Of a stretch of DNA of 39,520 nucleotides, positions 6,659 to 14,263 are shown one piece after another. This stretch comes from Acidobacteriota bacterium (GTDB taxonomy: Bacteria; Acidobacteriota; Terriglobia; Acidiferrales; UBA7541): assembly GCA_003165465.1 (NCBI GenBank), contig PLUM01000050.1, forward strand, positions 1 through 39,520. Direction: 5' to 3'. A program made the translations under genes and the position numbers. The stretch's first letter is position 1, and every line of letters starts with the position of its first letter. Under the pieces are notes generated by a model, which made no database searches, was not told the origin of the DNA, and saw nothing but the letters and a program-made list of their open reading frames with translations.

Positions 6659-7906
6659 TTAAAGCCTGGGCTGGGCGCCTGCCGCGCCATACGCGCGGGC
6701 TTTCGCTTGCGCGATTGCAGCGTTAAAACGAGGCGCGCTCTCGGATTGGAAAGCGAAATAGCCGCCATTGGGCGAGCCGTAGAGCCAGTTGTAGCGGTAG
6801 GAGCGGAACAGGAGTTCCATATACGGGACGAGATCCTCGACCGTGGCTGCCGACGAGGTTCCGCACGCGCCCTGCGCCACCCAATTCTTTTTGGCTGAGC
6901 GGTCGCTCCACAGCGTCATCGTGCCGGCGAGTTCCAGGGTGCCGCTGTACTTTTGCAGGAGAGGCGCGAAGACTTGGGCGCGCTTCCCGATCGCCTCGCG
7001 AAGATTTTCGAGGGAAGTGTGGCAATAGCCGAGGCCCACTTCGCCGCCCGCCAAAACTTTTATTCTAAAATGCCGCCGCTGAATCTGGTCGAGCAGCCCT
7101 TCGACAATATAGGTGGCCGCCAGATAGTGCGCCTGCCCCTCGATCACTCTGTATTCGGGGCGCGTAAATCCGGTGAACAGGAACCAGAGCGTCGCGTCCG
7201 GATTTTCCCGGGCGGCGATGTCCGCCATGCGCGCTCCCAGTTGCCTCAGGTGTTGCAACACGTCCGGCTTCGGCATGGACGTCATGCGCGCGAGTTCGCT
7301 CAAATCGTATGCCTTGTAATTATTGTAAAACTCGAGATCGCAGACAATTCCGGGGACGCCTGTATGTTTCGCTAGGCGAAGCGCGTTCTGCCAGTTTTCC
7401 AGGAAATCGTTTTGCGCGCCGGCCTTGCCGTCCAGATCCAATCCCTGAAACCGCTCGAAGTATGGAACCTTGATATACGGATTCACTTCCGCGCTGTCCG
7501 CGCCAATCATGCGGTTCAGATACACCCACGGCCAGATGTGCCTGGACGTCGCCTTTTTCCAGCTCGCAACTTGCGCCTGCATTGGAGTCACGGAGAGGAC
7601 TGGCGACGTGTCATAGCCGTCCGCGAAAGAGACTGCCAGACCATCGTAGGGAGAGCGGTCGAACTGCGCCATCTTTGGCGCATCCATTTTGGAGGCCATG
7701 GCCGTGTTCACAAGGAGCAGGTAATGATCGCCCATACGCGCGGCTTTTGGCGCTGAGGCAAGGGCGGCGGGATTCGCTGCGGTCTCGGCAACCTTCGCAG
7801 CGCCGGCAAAAAACGTGAGCGACAGAAACAGCAACGCCACGCACGCGGCAGACAATGCGGGCATCCGGCCCGCCCTCGGCAACGCTTGCTGCGAGTGGCG
7901 CTCCAT
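6659..7906 (-). CDS. Secreted protein of unknown function, possibly TIM-barrel hydrolase-like
   Basis: 415 residues. A signal peptide spans about residues 15-37 (MPALSAACVALLFLSLTFFAGA). The mature protein has alternating hydrophobic strands and helices, including PYDGLAVSFADGYDTS, HIWPWVYLNRMIG, GVPGIVCDLEFYNNYK, ATLWFLFTGF and a Trp/Tyr-rich end (SYRYNWLYGSPNGGYFAF). The spacing and the D-x-E at the end of a predicted strand (CDLEFY) suggest a glycoside-hydrolase-like barrel, but I do not recognise a defined family and this is only inference. The start may be either the ATG at 7906 or the one at 7864, which directly begins the signal peptide; neither has a strong ribosome site. It converges on the hypothetical membrane gene at 5881 and stands alone. 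Confidence 0.65.
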   Translation of the reverse strand: MERHSQQALPRAGRMPALSAACVALLFLSLTFFAGAAKVAETAANPAALASAPKAARMGDHYLLLVNTAMASKMDAPKMAQFDRSPYDGLAVSFADGYDTSPVLSVTPMQAQVASWKKATSRHIWPWVYLNRMIGADSAEVNPYIKVPYFERFQGLDLDGKAGAQNDFLENWQNALRLAKHTGVPGIVCDLEFYNNYKAYDLSELARMTSMPKPDVLQHLRQLGARMADIAARENPDATLWFLFTGFTRPEYRVIEGQAHYLAATYIVEGLLDQIQRRHFRIKVLAGGEVGLGYCHTSLENLREAIGKRAQVFAPLLQKYSGTLELAGTMTLWSDRSAKKNWVAQGACGTSSAATVEDLVPYMELLFRSYRYNWLYGSPNGGYFAFQSESAPRFNAAIAQAKARAYGAAGAQPRL

Positions 7907-7962
7907 GGGCGGATACTATCACTGTGGCATCTTTAATGACACTTACAAGCAGCGTGGAATTA

Positions 7963-8084
7963 AGAGTCTGTGTGGCAACTCCATTTCAAAGCGGGCAGCG
8001 GCTAAAGCCACGTTGATATTGGACACTTAACGGCACGGCTGAAGCCGTGCCCTACAAGGATTTGGCCATTGCCACACAGACTCT
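7963..8084. repeat. MITE-like element: 16-bp terminal inverted repeats with internal hairpins
   Basis: The ends AGAGTCTGTGTGGCAA (7963-7978) and its exact complement (8069-8084) enclose two GGCTNNAGCC palindromes, GGCTAAAGCC at 8000-8009 and a 9-bp-stem hairpin at 8032-8051. No reading frame is inside. The element lies in the 295-bp gap between the divergent unknown secreted gene and the SDR gene. Confidence 0.75.
8032..8051. repeat. REP-like hairpin with GGCTGAAGCC core
   Basis: GGCACGGCT pairs with AGCCGTGCC around a GA loop, within the MITE-like element. Confidence 0.7.
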
Positions 8085-8149
8085 GAAGCGTGCGCTCCTG
8101 GAGAGCGTCCATTTCGCGTCATCTTTTTACGCGAATTTATGAGTTGCGT

Positions 8150-8178
8150 TTGGCGCGGGGCGATGCGAATGCTATCCT
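8150..8178 (+). promoter_or_regulatory. Candidate promoter of the SDR gene
   Basis: TTGGCG (8150-8155), 17-bp spacer, TATCCT (8173-8178). Transcription would start near 8185, just before the GGAGG at 8192, which fixes the ATG at 8202 as the start. Confidence 0.5.
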
Positions 8179-8201
8179 GCCCATTCGTCTTGGAGGCGCG
8201 C

Positions 8202-8984
8202 ATGTTGCTGACTGACAAAGTTGCGGTGATTACCGGGGGCGGGCGCGGGATTGGCCGGGCCATCGCGCTGAAGTTTGCAGGGGAAGGCGCGGCCGTGGCG
8301 ATTGCGGCGCGAACGCAATCGGAAATCGATCGGGTGGCGCAAGAAATTCGCGCAGCGGGCGCGCGCGCGGTTGCGATTCAGGCCGACGTGGCGATCGAAA
8401 AGGATTGCGAGCGCATCGTGCGCGAAGCCGCATCGCAATTCGGCAAGGTCGATATTCTGGTGAACAACGCGGGCGAGTACGGCCCTGTAAAGCCGATCGA
8501 GGAAATTACTCCCGAGGAGTGGGACCGCGTGATTGCCGTGCACCTGCGCGGCGCATATTTGTTGACGCGCCTCGCGCTGCCCGGAATGTATGCGCGCGGC
8601 GCGGGAGCCATTCTGAATATTTCCAGCCTGTCGGCGAAGTCGGCCTTTGGATGGGGATCGCCCTACGCCTCGGCAAAGGCGGGGATGCTGGGCATGACGC
8701 GAGTCGTCGCCGCCGAAGCCGCGCGCAAAGGCGTGCGCGTGAACGCGATTTGTCCGGGGCCGGTGACGGAAACAAAAATGTCAAAGGATCTGGGCCAAAC
8801 GCTTGCGGAACGCCTGGGAGTTTCGAGCGAGGAGCAACTGAAAGGTTTTCTGAATACGATCCTGCAAGGACGCGGCCAGACAGCAAACGAAATCGCCGCA
8901 GCCGCGCTGTTTCTCTGCTCGGACGCGGCCAGCGCGATTACCGGACAGGCTCTGAACGTGGACGGCGGAGCTGCTTTCTACTGA
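8202..8984 (+). CDS. Short-chain dehydrogenase/reductase (classical SDR)
   Basis: 260 residues, the usual size. NAD(P)-binding motif TGGGRGIG at 11-18, NNAG at 88-91, and the catalytic Ser142, Tyr155 and Lys159 (S-x12-Y-x3-K) are all present; the C-terminal ITGQALNVDGG is the family's typical end. Ala-Ala-Arg after the second strand (AIAARTQ) favours NADP(H) over NAD(H), though weakly. The usual Asn of the catalytic tetrad (in VNLxG) reads VHLRG, with His114. The start is the ATG at 8202 with GGAGG 5 nt upstream; an in-frame ATG at 8139 lies ahead of the promoter. The substrate cannot be told; FabG-like and sugar/steroid oxidoreductase roles are equally possible. It converges with, and overlaps by 47 bp, the small membrane gene at 8938. 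Confidence 0.92.
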   Translation: MLLTDKVAVITGGGRGIGRAIALKFAGEGAAVAIAARTQSEIDRVAQEIRAAGARAVAIQADVAIEKDCERIVREAASQFGKVDILVNNAGEYGPVKPIEEITPEEWDRVIAVHLRGAYLLTRLALPGMYARGAGAILNISSLSAKSAFGWGSPYASAKAGMLGMTRVVAAEAARKGVRVNAICPGPVTETKMSKDLGQTLAERLGVSSEEQLKGFLNTILQGRGQTANEIAAAALFLCSDAASAITGQALNVDGGAAFY

Positions 8985-9246
8985 TCCCCTCGGCCGCTGC
9001 GAATGCGCGCTTTGCCTGATGTCCCGCCATGCCAAGCCCCCAACGGCTGGATCGATCGACAAGATACAGAACCAAGGCAACGATGGCGCAAACCAGGAAA
9101 ATAGATGAAAACAGGAGGAGAGCCGCAAGCAACTCCTGCACAAAGTAGACTTTCAAAGCAACGAGAACCCCGCCCGCAACCCACAACCACTTTCGAGCTT
9201 TCAACCCCCCGAATACTTTACCGACACTCACTGGAACTTCCCCCAT
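8938..9246 (-). CDS. Small hypothetical membrane protein
   Basis: 102 residues with two membrane segments, WLWVAGGVLVALKVYFVQELLA and the adjacent LLLFSSIFLVCAIVALVLYLV, followed by a basic C-terminal tail (RSSRWGLG...KRAF...RKQLRRPRSEPVR). No family recognised. Support for a real gene: a TTTACA/16 bp/TATCGT promoter candidate 40 bp upstream, hydrophobic segments placed cleanly in this frame, and no competing gene over most of its length. The last 47 bp overlap the 3' end of the SDR gene on the other strand, so the two transcripts are convergent and complementary at their ends. The ribosome site (GGGGAAAA) is weak. Confidence 0.6.
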   Translation of the reverse strand: MGEVPVSVGKVFGGLKARKWLWVAGGVLVALKVYFVQELLAALLLFSSIFLVCAIVALVLYLVDRSSRWGLGMAGHQAKRAFAAAEGISRKQLRRPRSEPVR

Positions 9247-9284
9247 TTTTCCCCGCGCTGATTTAGATGCAATTCCCCATCCGA

Positions 9285-9312
9285 ACGATACACGATTCCG
9301 TTAAATTGTAAA
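9285..9312 (-). promoter_or_regulatory. Candidate promoter of the small membrane gene
   Basis: TTTACA (9312-9307), 16-bp spacer, TATCGT (9290-9285), giving a leader of about 32 nt. Confidence 0.45.
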
Positions 9313-9427
9313 CCGCTCATTTTCATATGGTACGTAAGTCCAATCCGGGATTAAACCAGGTCTAGTACCAGAGGTGCGTGCCTGAAAGAGGACAGTTTCG
9401 GGAATTCCCGGCACATTCTTGCACTCT

Positions 9428-9934
9428 TCACGGCGAATTGCTTTCGGCTTTTGCGCCGCTCACAGGTTGGAGCTTTGCGATGATCCCGCTGCTCAAGAGC
9501 CACGCCAGTGTCCCGGTGAAAAAATCGCGCGCATACTGCTGCTGTTTGCCGGCGGGCCAGTCCTTCATCGAGACGTGGCGGGCCATGACGATTTCACGGT
9601 GCTCGAAAAATGAAAATCGAGGCGGGCGAGGCGTTAGACGGCCAAGATACTCGGCTGCCTTGCGGACCGGGGATTCTCCCCGCGCGACCATGGCTTCGTG
9701 GAACTCGGAGCCGACCGGCTCGACAATCGCAAGCACGATACATTCCGGAACAACTGGCCTGAGGAATTCGTAGCCCTCCGCTTCAAGAAGATATCCGACG
9801 AAAAATCCCGCGCTGGATTTCGCCAGCCCTTTGCCCGGGACCACGAACCGATAGCCATGCAGCGGACCGCCCGTGACGGCGGACGCGCTATAACCACTCA
9901 GGCAGGGCGTGGCGAGGGGGCGAATCCAGGACAT
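9428..9934 (-). CDS. Hypothetical protein
   Basis: 168 residues, family not recognised. It reads as a plausible soluble protein: hydrophobic strands (GYRFVVPGKGL, SSAGFFVGYLLEAEGYEFL, CIVLAIVEPVGSEF) alternate with charged helices (HEAMVARGESPVRKAAEYLG), with a hydrophobic segment near the C-terminus (FFTGTLAWLLSSGIIAKL). The start is uncertain: a longer frame begins at 10015, just 11 bp after the stop of the acyl-CoA dehydrogenase, but its extra 27 residues are Arg/Pro-rich and of low complexity, so I use the ATG at 9934. Neither start has a good ribosome site. It may be co-transcribed behind the acyl-CoA dehydrogenase. Confidence 0.45.
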   Translation of the reverse strand: MSWIRPLATPCLSGYSASAVTGGPLHGYRFVVPGKGLAKSSAGFFVGYLLEAEGYEFLRPVVPECIVLAIVEPVGSEFHEAMVARGESPVRKAAEYLGRLTPRPPRFSFFEHREIVMARHVSMKDWPAGKQQQYARDFFTGTLAWLLSSGIIAKLQPVSGAKAESNSP

Positions 9935-10025
9935 GAGCGGCGCACTTCTCAGCGGCCGGGGAGCCGTGCTCGGACGGCGTTTGGAACGGTCTATGTGTTT
10001 TTTGGAGGGCCGCATTTTTTTGGGT

Positions 10026-11825
10026 TTAGCGACCCTCGAATGGGTAGCGGTCGCCCGCCAGCACGGCCACGCTGACGCGCTGGCGCATCGCCACCGTGTC
10101 GGCAGGATCGCGCTTCAGGAATCGCCGCAGGACGGCGAGTTGGGTGCGCAGCATGTCTCCATCGAGCACGGCGGCCAGCGCCCTGCGCGCGCCAACCTCG
10201 ACGCGATCGGCAGCATCGTGCAGAAACACGCGCGCCGCATCCGCCATCGCGGCGGAGGCCGCCACGCCGCGCAAGGCTTCCGCCTTTTGCACGCGCCGCA
10301 GCGAGGATTCGATGGCGTAGCATTCCATGACGATGTCCGCAAGCTCGGCGACAATTTCCTGCTGGTCCGCGAGACGGTCACGATATTTTTCCAGCGCCGC
10401 GCCCGCCGTCAGGAGAAATGCTTTCTTCACTCCCTCGAGAATGCGCTCCTCGGCCGCCCACTCGCCACCCGCAGGCTCGTCGAACGACGGCCCGGCCATG
10501 ATTTCATCGCGCAGCTTCGCGCCGGCCTGCATCAGGGGAATCGCGCCCGAGGTCGCGCGCTTCATCAGCATTTGGATGATGAGCATGCGGTTGATTTCAT
10601 TGGTGCCCTCGAAGATGCGATTCACGCGCGAATCGCGGTAGGCACGCGCGACCGGATAATCCTCGTGAAATCCGTAGCCGCCGAAAATCTGCACGGCTTC
10701 ATCGACGGCAAAATCGAGCAGCTCCGAACCGTAAACCTTGCTGATCGAGCTTTCGATGGCGTATTCCTCGAACACTTTCATCGATTGCTGGGATTTGTCC
10801 GCGCCGTCGCCCGCTGCGGCGATGGCTCTGTCCATCAGGCCGGCGGAACGGTAAATCATGGACTCGACCGCGAACGTGCGGATGGCCATCTCGGCGAGCT
10901 TCGCGCGAATCAGGCCGAACTCCGCGATCGGCTTGCCGAAGGCCACGCGCTCTTTCGCATACTTCGACGCGGTCTCGACCATGCACTTTGCGCCGCCGAC
11001 ACAGTACGCGCCCAGGCTGAACCTTCCGGCGTTCAGGATATTGAAGGCGACGATGTGCCCCCGGCCGATTTCATGCAGCAGGTTTTCCCTGGGCACCTTG
11101 CAATTCTCGAAAAAAATCGCCGTCGTCGAACTGCCCTTCAGGCCCATCTTCTTTTCTTCCGCGCCGGAGGAAAATCCAGGAAAACCGCGCTCGACGATAA
11201 AACAGGAAAATTTCGCGCCGTCGACTTTCGCGAAAACGATGAACAGGTCGGCAAAGCCGCCGTTGGTGATCCACATTTTTTGCCCGTTCAAAATCCACGA
11301 GCGGCCGTCGGCCGAAAGCACGGCGCGAGTGAGGGAATTTTGCGCGTCCGATCCCGCCTGCGGCTCGGACAGGCAATAGGCCGAAAGCTTTTCGCCCGTG
11401 GCGAGCACGGGCAGATATTTCTTTTTCTGTTCCTCCGTGCCGAAAAAAACAATCGGGAGCGTGCCGATGCCCGAATGTCCGCCCTCGCTCACTCCAAACG
11501 AAGCGTAGGCCGACGATTTTTCCGCGAGCTGCACGCTCGCTACCTTATCGAGCCCCGCACCGCCGTATTCCTCGGGCACGCCTCCGCCCAGCAAGCCGAT
11601 TTCGCCGGCCTTCTTCAGAAGTTGCGCGAGAACGCCCGGCTTGTGCTGCTCGAGATCGGGAATGGCGGGAAGCACTTCGTTGCGAACGAATTCCTCCGCC
11701 GTTTGGCCAATCAATTTTTGGTCGTCGGTAAGTTCGGCGGGAGAAAAAACATCGTCAGGAGTGCACGATTCCACCAGGAAACTGCCACCGCGAGAAACGG
11801 TGCGCGGCAAAGACGGAGCGGCCAT
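10026..11825 (-). CDS. fadE: Acyl-CoA dehydrogenase, long FadE/VLCAD-like type
   Basis: FAD-dependent enzyme for the first step of fatty-acid beta-oxidation: acyl-CoA to trans-2-enoyl-CoA, with electrons passed to ETF. 599 residues, close to the 594 of the Bacillus FadE/YusJ type and longer than the 380-residue short forms. Residues 30-430 are the dehydrogenase core: helical N-domain, beta-domain motifs YCLSEPQAGSDA (150-161) and MWITNGGFAD (184-193), FGGYGFHEDYPVAR, and catalytic Glu406 in FEGTNEINR. Residues 440-599 are the extra helical C-terminal domain seen in VLCAD/ACAD9-like proteins. An AGGAGG lies 4 nt before the ATG at 11825. The cyclotransferase gene ends 59 bp upstream on the same strand, so the two may share a transcript. 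The symbol reflects family type, not proven substrate length. Confidence 0.93.
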   Translation of the reverse strand: MAAPSLPRTVSRGGSFLVESCTPDDVFSPAELTDDQKLIGQTAEEFVRNEVLPAIPDLEQHKPGVLAQLLKKAGEIGLLGGGVPEEYGGAGLDKVASVQLAEKSSAYASFGVSEGGHSGIGTLPIVFFGTEEQKKKYLPVLATGEKLSAYCLSEPQAGSDAQNSLTRAVLSADGRSWILNGQKMWITNGGFADLFIVFAKVDGAKFSCFIVERGFPGFSSGAEEKKMGLKGSSTTAIFFENCKVPRENLLHEIGRGHIVAFNILNAGRFSLGAYCVGGAKCMVETASKYAKERVAFGKPIAEFGLIRAKLAEMAIRTFAVESMIYRSAGLMDRAIAAAGDGADKSQQSMKVFEEYAIESSISKVYGSELLDFAVDEAVQIFGGYGFHEDYPVARAYRDSRVNRIFEGTNEINRMLIIQMLMKRATSGAIPLMQAGAKLRDEIMAGPSFDEPAGGEWAAEERILEGVKKAFLLTAGAALEKYRDRLADQQEIVAELADIVMECYAIESSLRRVQKAEALRGVAASAAMADAARVFLHDAADRVEVGARRALAAVLDGDMLRTQLAVLRRFLKRDPADTVAMRQRVSVAVLAGDRYPFEGR

Positions 11826-11884
11826 GGTCCCTCCTGATTAGATAGTATGGGAAACTTTCCGCGGCGGCGGCGATCAGGCGGCGA

Positions 11885-12340
11885 TCAGGCCGCGCCGGCC
11901 GCGGTCTTAATTTCTCCAATGTACGACGCCGGCAGGTTGTGCTCGCCCGCGCCATCCAGCATCGCTTGCAGGTACGAGGGCGATGGGCGCAAACCTTTTT
12001 CCACCTTCGAGGCAATGTAAATCTGCGTCGGAACCGGCTGCCCGCCTTCGGGCGTTACCTGCACTTCGATGCGGCGATAGTGTTCCGGGACGCCTTCGTA
12101 GCGGTCCACCGAACGGAGCGCGCCCTCTTCGAGCTTGTAGAGTACGCCGTGAACGGTTTTTCCGGACGAGAGCTGAACGTTCGCTCCCGCCGTGCCACCG
12201 CGAACTTTTTTATTGAAGCGGAGTTCGTAATTCGGCAGGGACGCGTTGTGCTCTTCCAAAATGTTCCCGGCGCGGGAGAGCATCTGAGCGCGATTCATAT
12301 TGCTGCCATACGCAAAATGCCAGACGGTTCTGGAAGCCAT
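11885..12340 (-). CDS. Gamma-glutamylcyclotransferase-like protein
   Basis: 151 residues of the cyclotransferase (AIG2/GGCT) fold. Substrate-loop motif AYGSNM at 10-15, followed by MNRAQMLSRAG; the conserved catalytic acid is Glu82 in DRYEGVPEHY, and VHGVLYKLEE (63-72) is the family's typical strand. Known members release 5-oxoproline from gamma-glutamyl peptides or amines; which substrate applies here is open. Start: ATG at 12340 with AAAGG 5 nt upstream; a longer frame to 12445 would pass through the promoter and is rejected. It is followed after 59 bp by the acyl-CoA dehydrogenase gene, with no obvious metabolic link. Confidence 0.85.
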   Translation of the reverse strand: MASRTVWHFAYGSNMNRAQMLSRAGNILEEHNASLPNYELRFNKKVRGGTAGANVQLSSGKTVHGVLYKLEEGALRSVDRYEGVPEHYRRIEVQVTPEGGQPVPTQIYIASKVEKGLRPSPSYLQAMLDGAGEHNLPASYIGEIKTAAGAA

Positions 12341-12392
12341 GGTGCCTTTCTCAATAAACGGGACGGATCGAGCGGGTGCGGTGTGAACCTTT

Positions 12393-12421
12393 ATTGTAGC
12401 GGGATTGAGGGATGAGAGCAA
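12393..12421 (-). promoter_or_regulatory. Candidate promoter of the cyclotransferase (and fadE) genes
   Basis: TTGCTC (12421-12416), 17-bp spacer, TACAAT (12398-12393); leader of about 46 nt to the ATG at 12340. The same TTGCTC/17 bp/TAxxxT layout is found before the metallo-beta-lactamase-fold gene (28144-28116). Confidence 0.6.
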
Positions 12422-12527
12422 ATCGAACCTCAGGTTCTCGCACATACTCGCGCGTCCCTAATTGGTATAGACTCGTCTCCATATCGACGGATCGTTTCTC
12501 AAAACCGGATATTCGGAGGAATACCCG

Positions 12528-14147
12528 ATGCTCTTTCCGCGACTCGGACAAACTTATCGGGCAAGCGCCATTCTGTGTGCCACGCTCCTCGGCGTTTCGC
12601 ATTTTTCGGCCATGCCGCGCGCAACGCGGTTTGGAAAAGATCGCGAAACAGGCGCAATCGCCGCTCATCAACCATCGCAAAAACAATCGCAAAAGCCATC
12701 GCAAAAACAATCGCAAATCACGGGTGTTTCCATTGCGGGGTCGCAATCCATTGGAACGTTTGCCGCTACACCTTATAAAAGAATCTGGGGGACGGTTTCG
12801 GGCGTCATCGCGCCCGGCGAGAATGTTCGCGGATTCGACGCCTTGCCGCATGACATCGACGGCAATTACAGCTACCAGTCCACGTTTGAAATCATTGCGC
12901 CGGACAAGCCCGATCCAAATGCGGCGATTTTCATCGAAACGGAAAATCGCGGCACCCCGGTATTTTTGAACGCGCTGCATGGAATCGCCGTAGCCGGACC
13001 GCCATCTGCCGCGAGCTATGCAGCGGGCGTGGGCAACGGGTTCCTTTTCGAACATGGAACTTCTTACGCACGCGTGTCGTGGCAAACGGGAATCGCCGCG
13101 AGCGTGCCACGCGAGGCCGAGGGAGTGGGCGAAGTCATCCTCCGCGATTTTGGCCGCCTGCTCGCTGGACGAACTCAAATCGAAACTGGCACGTCAGCCG
13201 CCACGGGAACTTACCGCACATTAATTCTTGGCGGGATCAGCCTTAGCGGCTTTTTCATCAATACGTTTATTGCGGAGGGTTTTAACGCTGATCCTTCTAA
13301 TGGCCGCGCGGTCTTCGACGGCGCAATAGCGGTCGATGGAACGGGTAATTGGCTCGCGCTCAATCAACTCGCAGCCACGGCTGGTTCCGAGGAATTTCCG
13401 TACGTCCTGCCGAATGGAAAACCGCTCGCTGCGGAGGCGATTTTGACGAGGCCGACGAGCGATCCCTTCTACATCGACATCGCAAATTACACCGATTTCT
13501 ACCGTTTGCGAGCCAGCCTGACCGACAAGATTCCGCAAAATGCGCGCATGAGGCGCTACGACTGGCCCAGCCCTCATGCGGCTGCGCCCATCGACCAAAG
13601 CGCTGGAAACGTTCGCGCCGCTCGGTGCAATGGCGGCGTGGTGGTGGATCTCAATCCAATTTCGTACGCGCCCTACTTGCGCACCGTGACGCTCGAACTC
13701 GAACACGAACTTGGTGTTCCCTCCGCTCGCCAGGCGCCGCCGCTCTCATTGTCAGTACTGTTCAAACTCGGCCCGGCTCCCGCGAGCAGCGCCAACTTTA
13801 ATCCCCTGCCCGGAGCGATTCTTCAAGTGCCGCTGATCGACGCGGACGATCAACCGCTCGGCGGAGTTCGATTTCCCGTCGTCGACCATCCAATTGGCAG
13901 ACCAACTCCCGTTTCCCTGCCGCCGGTTGTGACGAGTTCCATTGAGGGAACGTGCGGAAACTTGGGCGGATGGCAACAGTTTTCCCCCGCGGAACTTTCA
14001 GGGCGATATGGCGGCGAGACAAATTATTTGAAGCTGTATGCGGAGTCTCTGGATAAATTGATCGTCGAAGGGTACCTATTGACCTCGGAGCGCAAAGAAA
14101 TGCTCGCGACTGCGGCGGCACTCTATAACCGGCGCCCGGCGCACTAA
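12528..14147 (+). CDS. Secreted alpha/beta-hydrolase-domain protein (PF20091-like)
   Basis: 539 residues with an N-terminal signal (ASAILCATLLGVSHFSA) and then a low-complexity linker rich in SQKQSQKP (residues about 48-64) from a 24-bp DNA repeat. The main part matches my recollection of the large family named alpha/beta hydrolase domain, found in secreted proteins of Acidobacteria and Proteobacteria: ATPYKRIWGTVSGVIAPGENVRG, FIETENRGTP, SWQTGI, a possible nucleophile region near LGGISLSG, PSARQAPPLSLS and the closing pattern LIVEGYLLTSERKEML. A catalytic triad cannot be assigned with confidence; the typical GxSxG elbow reads GGISLSG here. An AGGA/GGAGG ribosome site lies 8 nt before the ATG. 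It converges on the VWFA gene. Substrate unknown. Confidence 0.7.
   Translation: MLFPRLGQTYRASAILCATLLGVSHFSAMPRATRFGKDRETGAIAAHQPSQKQSQKPSQKQSQITGVSIAGSQSIGTFAATPYKRIWGTVSGVIAPGENVRGFDALPHDIDGNYSYQSTFEIIAPDKPDPNAAIFIETENRGTPVFLNALHGIAVAGPPSAASYAAGVGNGFLFEHGTSYARVSWQTGIAASVPREAEGVGEVILRDFGRLLAGRTQIETGTSAATGTYRTLILGGISLSGFFINTFIAEGFNADPSNGRAVFDGAIAVDGTGNWLALNQLAATAGSEEFPYVLPNGKPLAAEAILTRPTSDPFYIDIANYTDFYRLRASLTDKIPQNARMRRYDWPSPHAAAPIDQSAGNVRAARCNGGVVVDLNPISYAPYLRTVTLELEHELGVPSARQAPPLSLSVLFKLGPAPASSANFNPLPGAILQVPLIDADDQPLGGVRFPVVDHPIGRPTPVSLPPVVTSSIEGTCGNLGGWQQFSPAELSGRYGGETNYLKLYAESLDKLIVEGYLLTSERKEMLATAAALYNRRPAH
12672..12719 (+). repeat. 24-bp tandem repeat, two units, inside a coding region
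   Basis: Unit 12672-12695 recurs at 12696-12719 with 22 of 24 bases the same, and each unit is itself two 12-bp near-repeats of CCATCGCAAAAA type. It encodes the SQKQSQKP linker and keeps frame, as length variation by slippage would. Confidence 0.85.
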
Positions 14148-14173
14148 AGGAGCATGAAAAGTCGCATCGCTTG

Positions 14174-14192
14174 AATCAACGTGTTGTTGATT
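14174..14192. terminator. Weak hairpin between convergent genes
   Basis: AATCAAC and GTTGATT form a 7-bp stem with a 5-nt loop between the ends of the hydrolase-domain gene (+) and the VWFA gene (-). No T-tract follows on either strand, so a terminator role is only suggested by position. Confidence 0.25.
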
Positions 14193-14263
14193 ACGTACGG
14201 CACGCTTGAGCCTGCGGAACGCCGCCGCATCAATTCGCGACGCGCAAAACACCCGCGACTCGC

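Noticed and set aside
9909..11837. 642-codon open frame on the plus strand opposite the acyl-CoA dehydrogenase
   Set aside because: It is the antisense shadow of a clear FadE-type gene on the minus strand; His/Arg-rich, no family motif.
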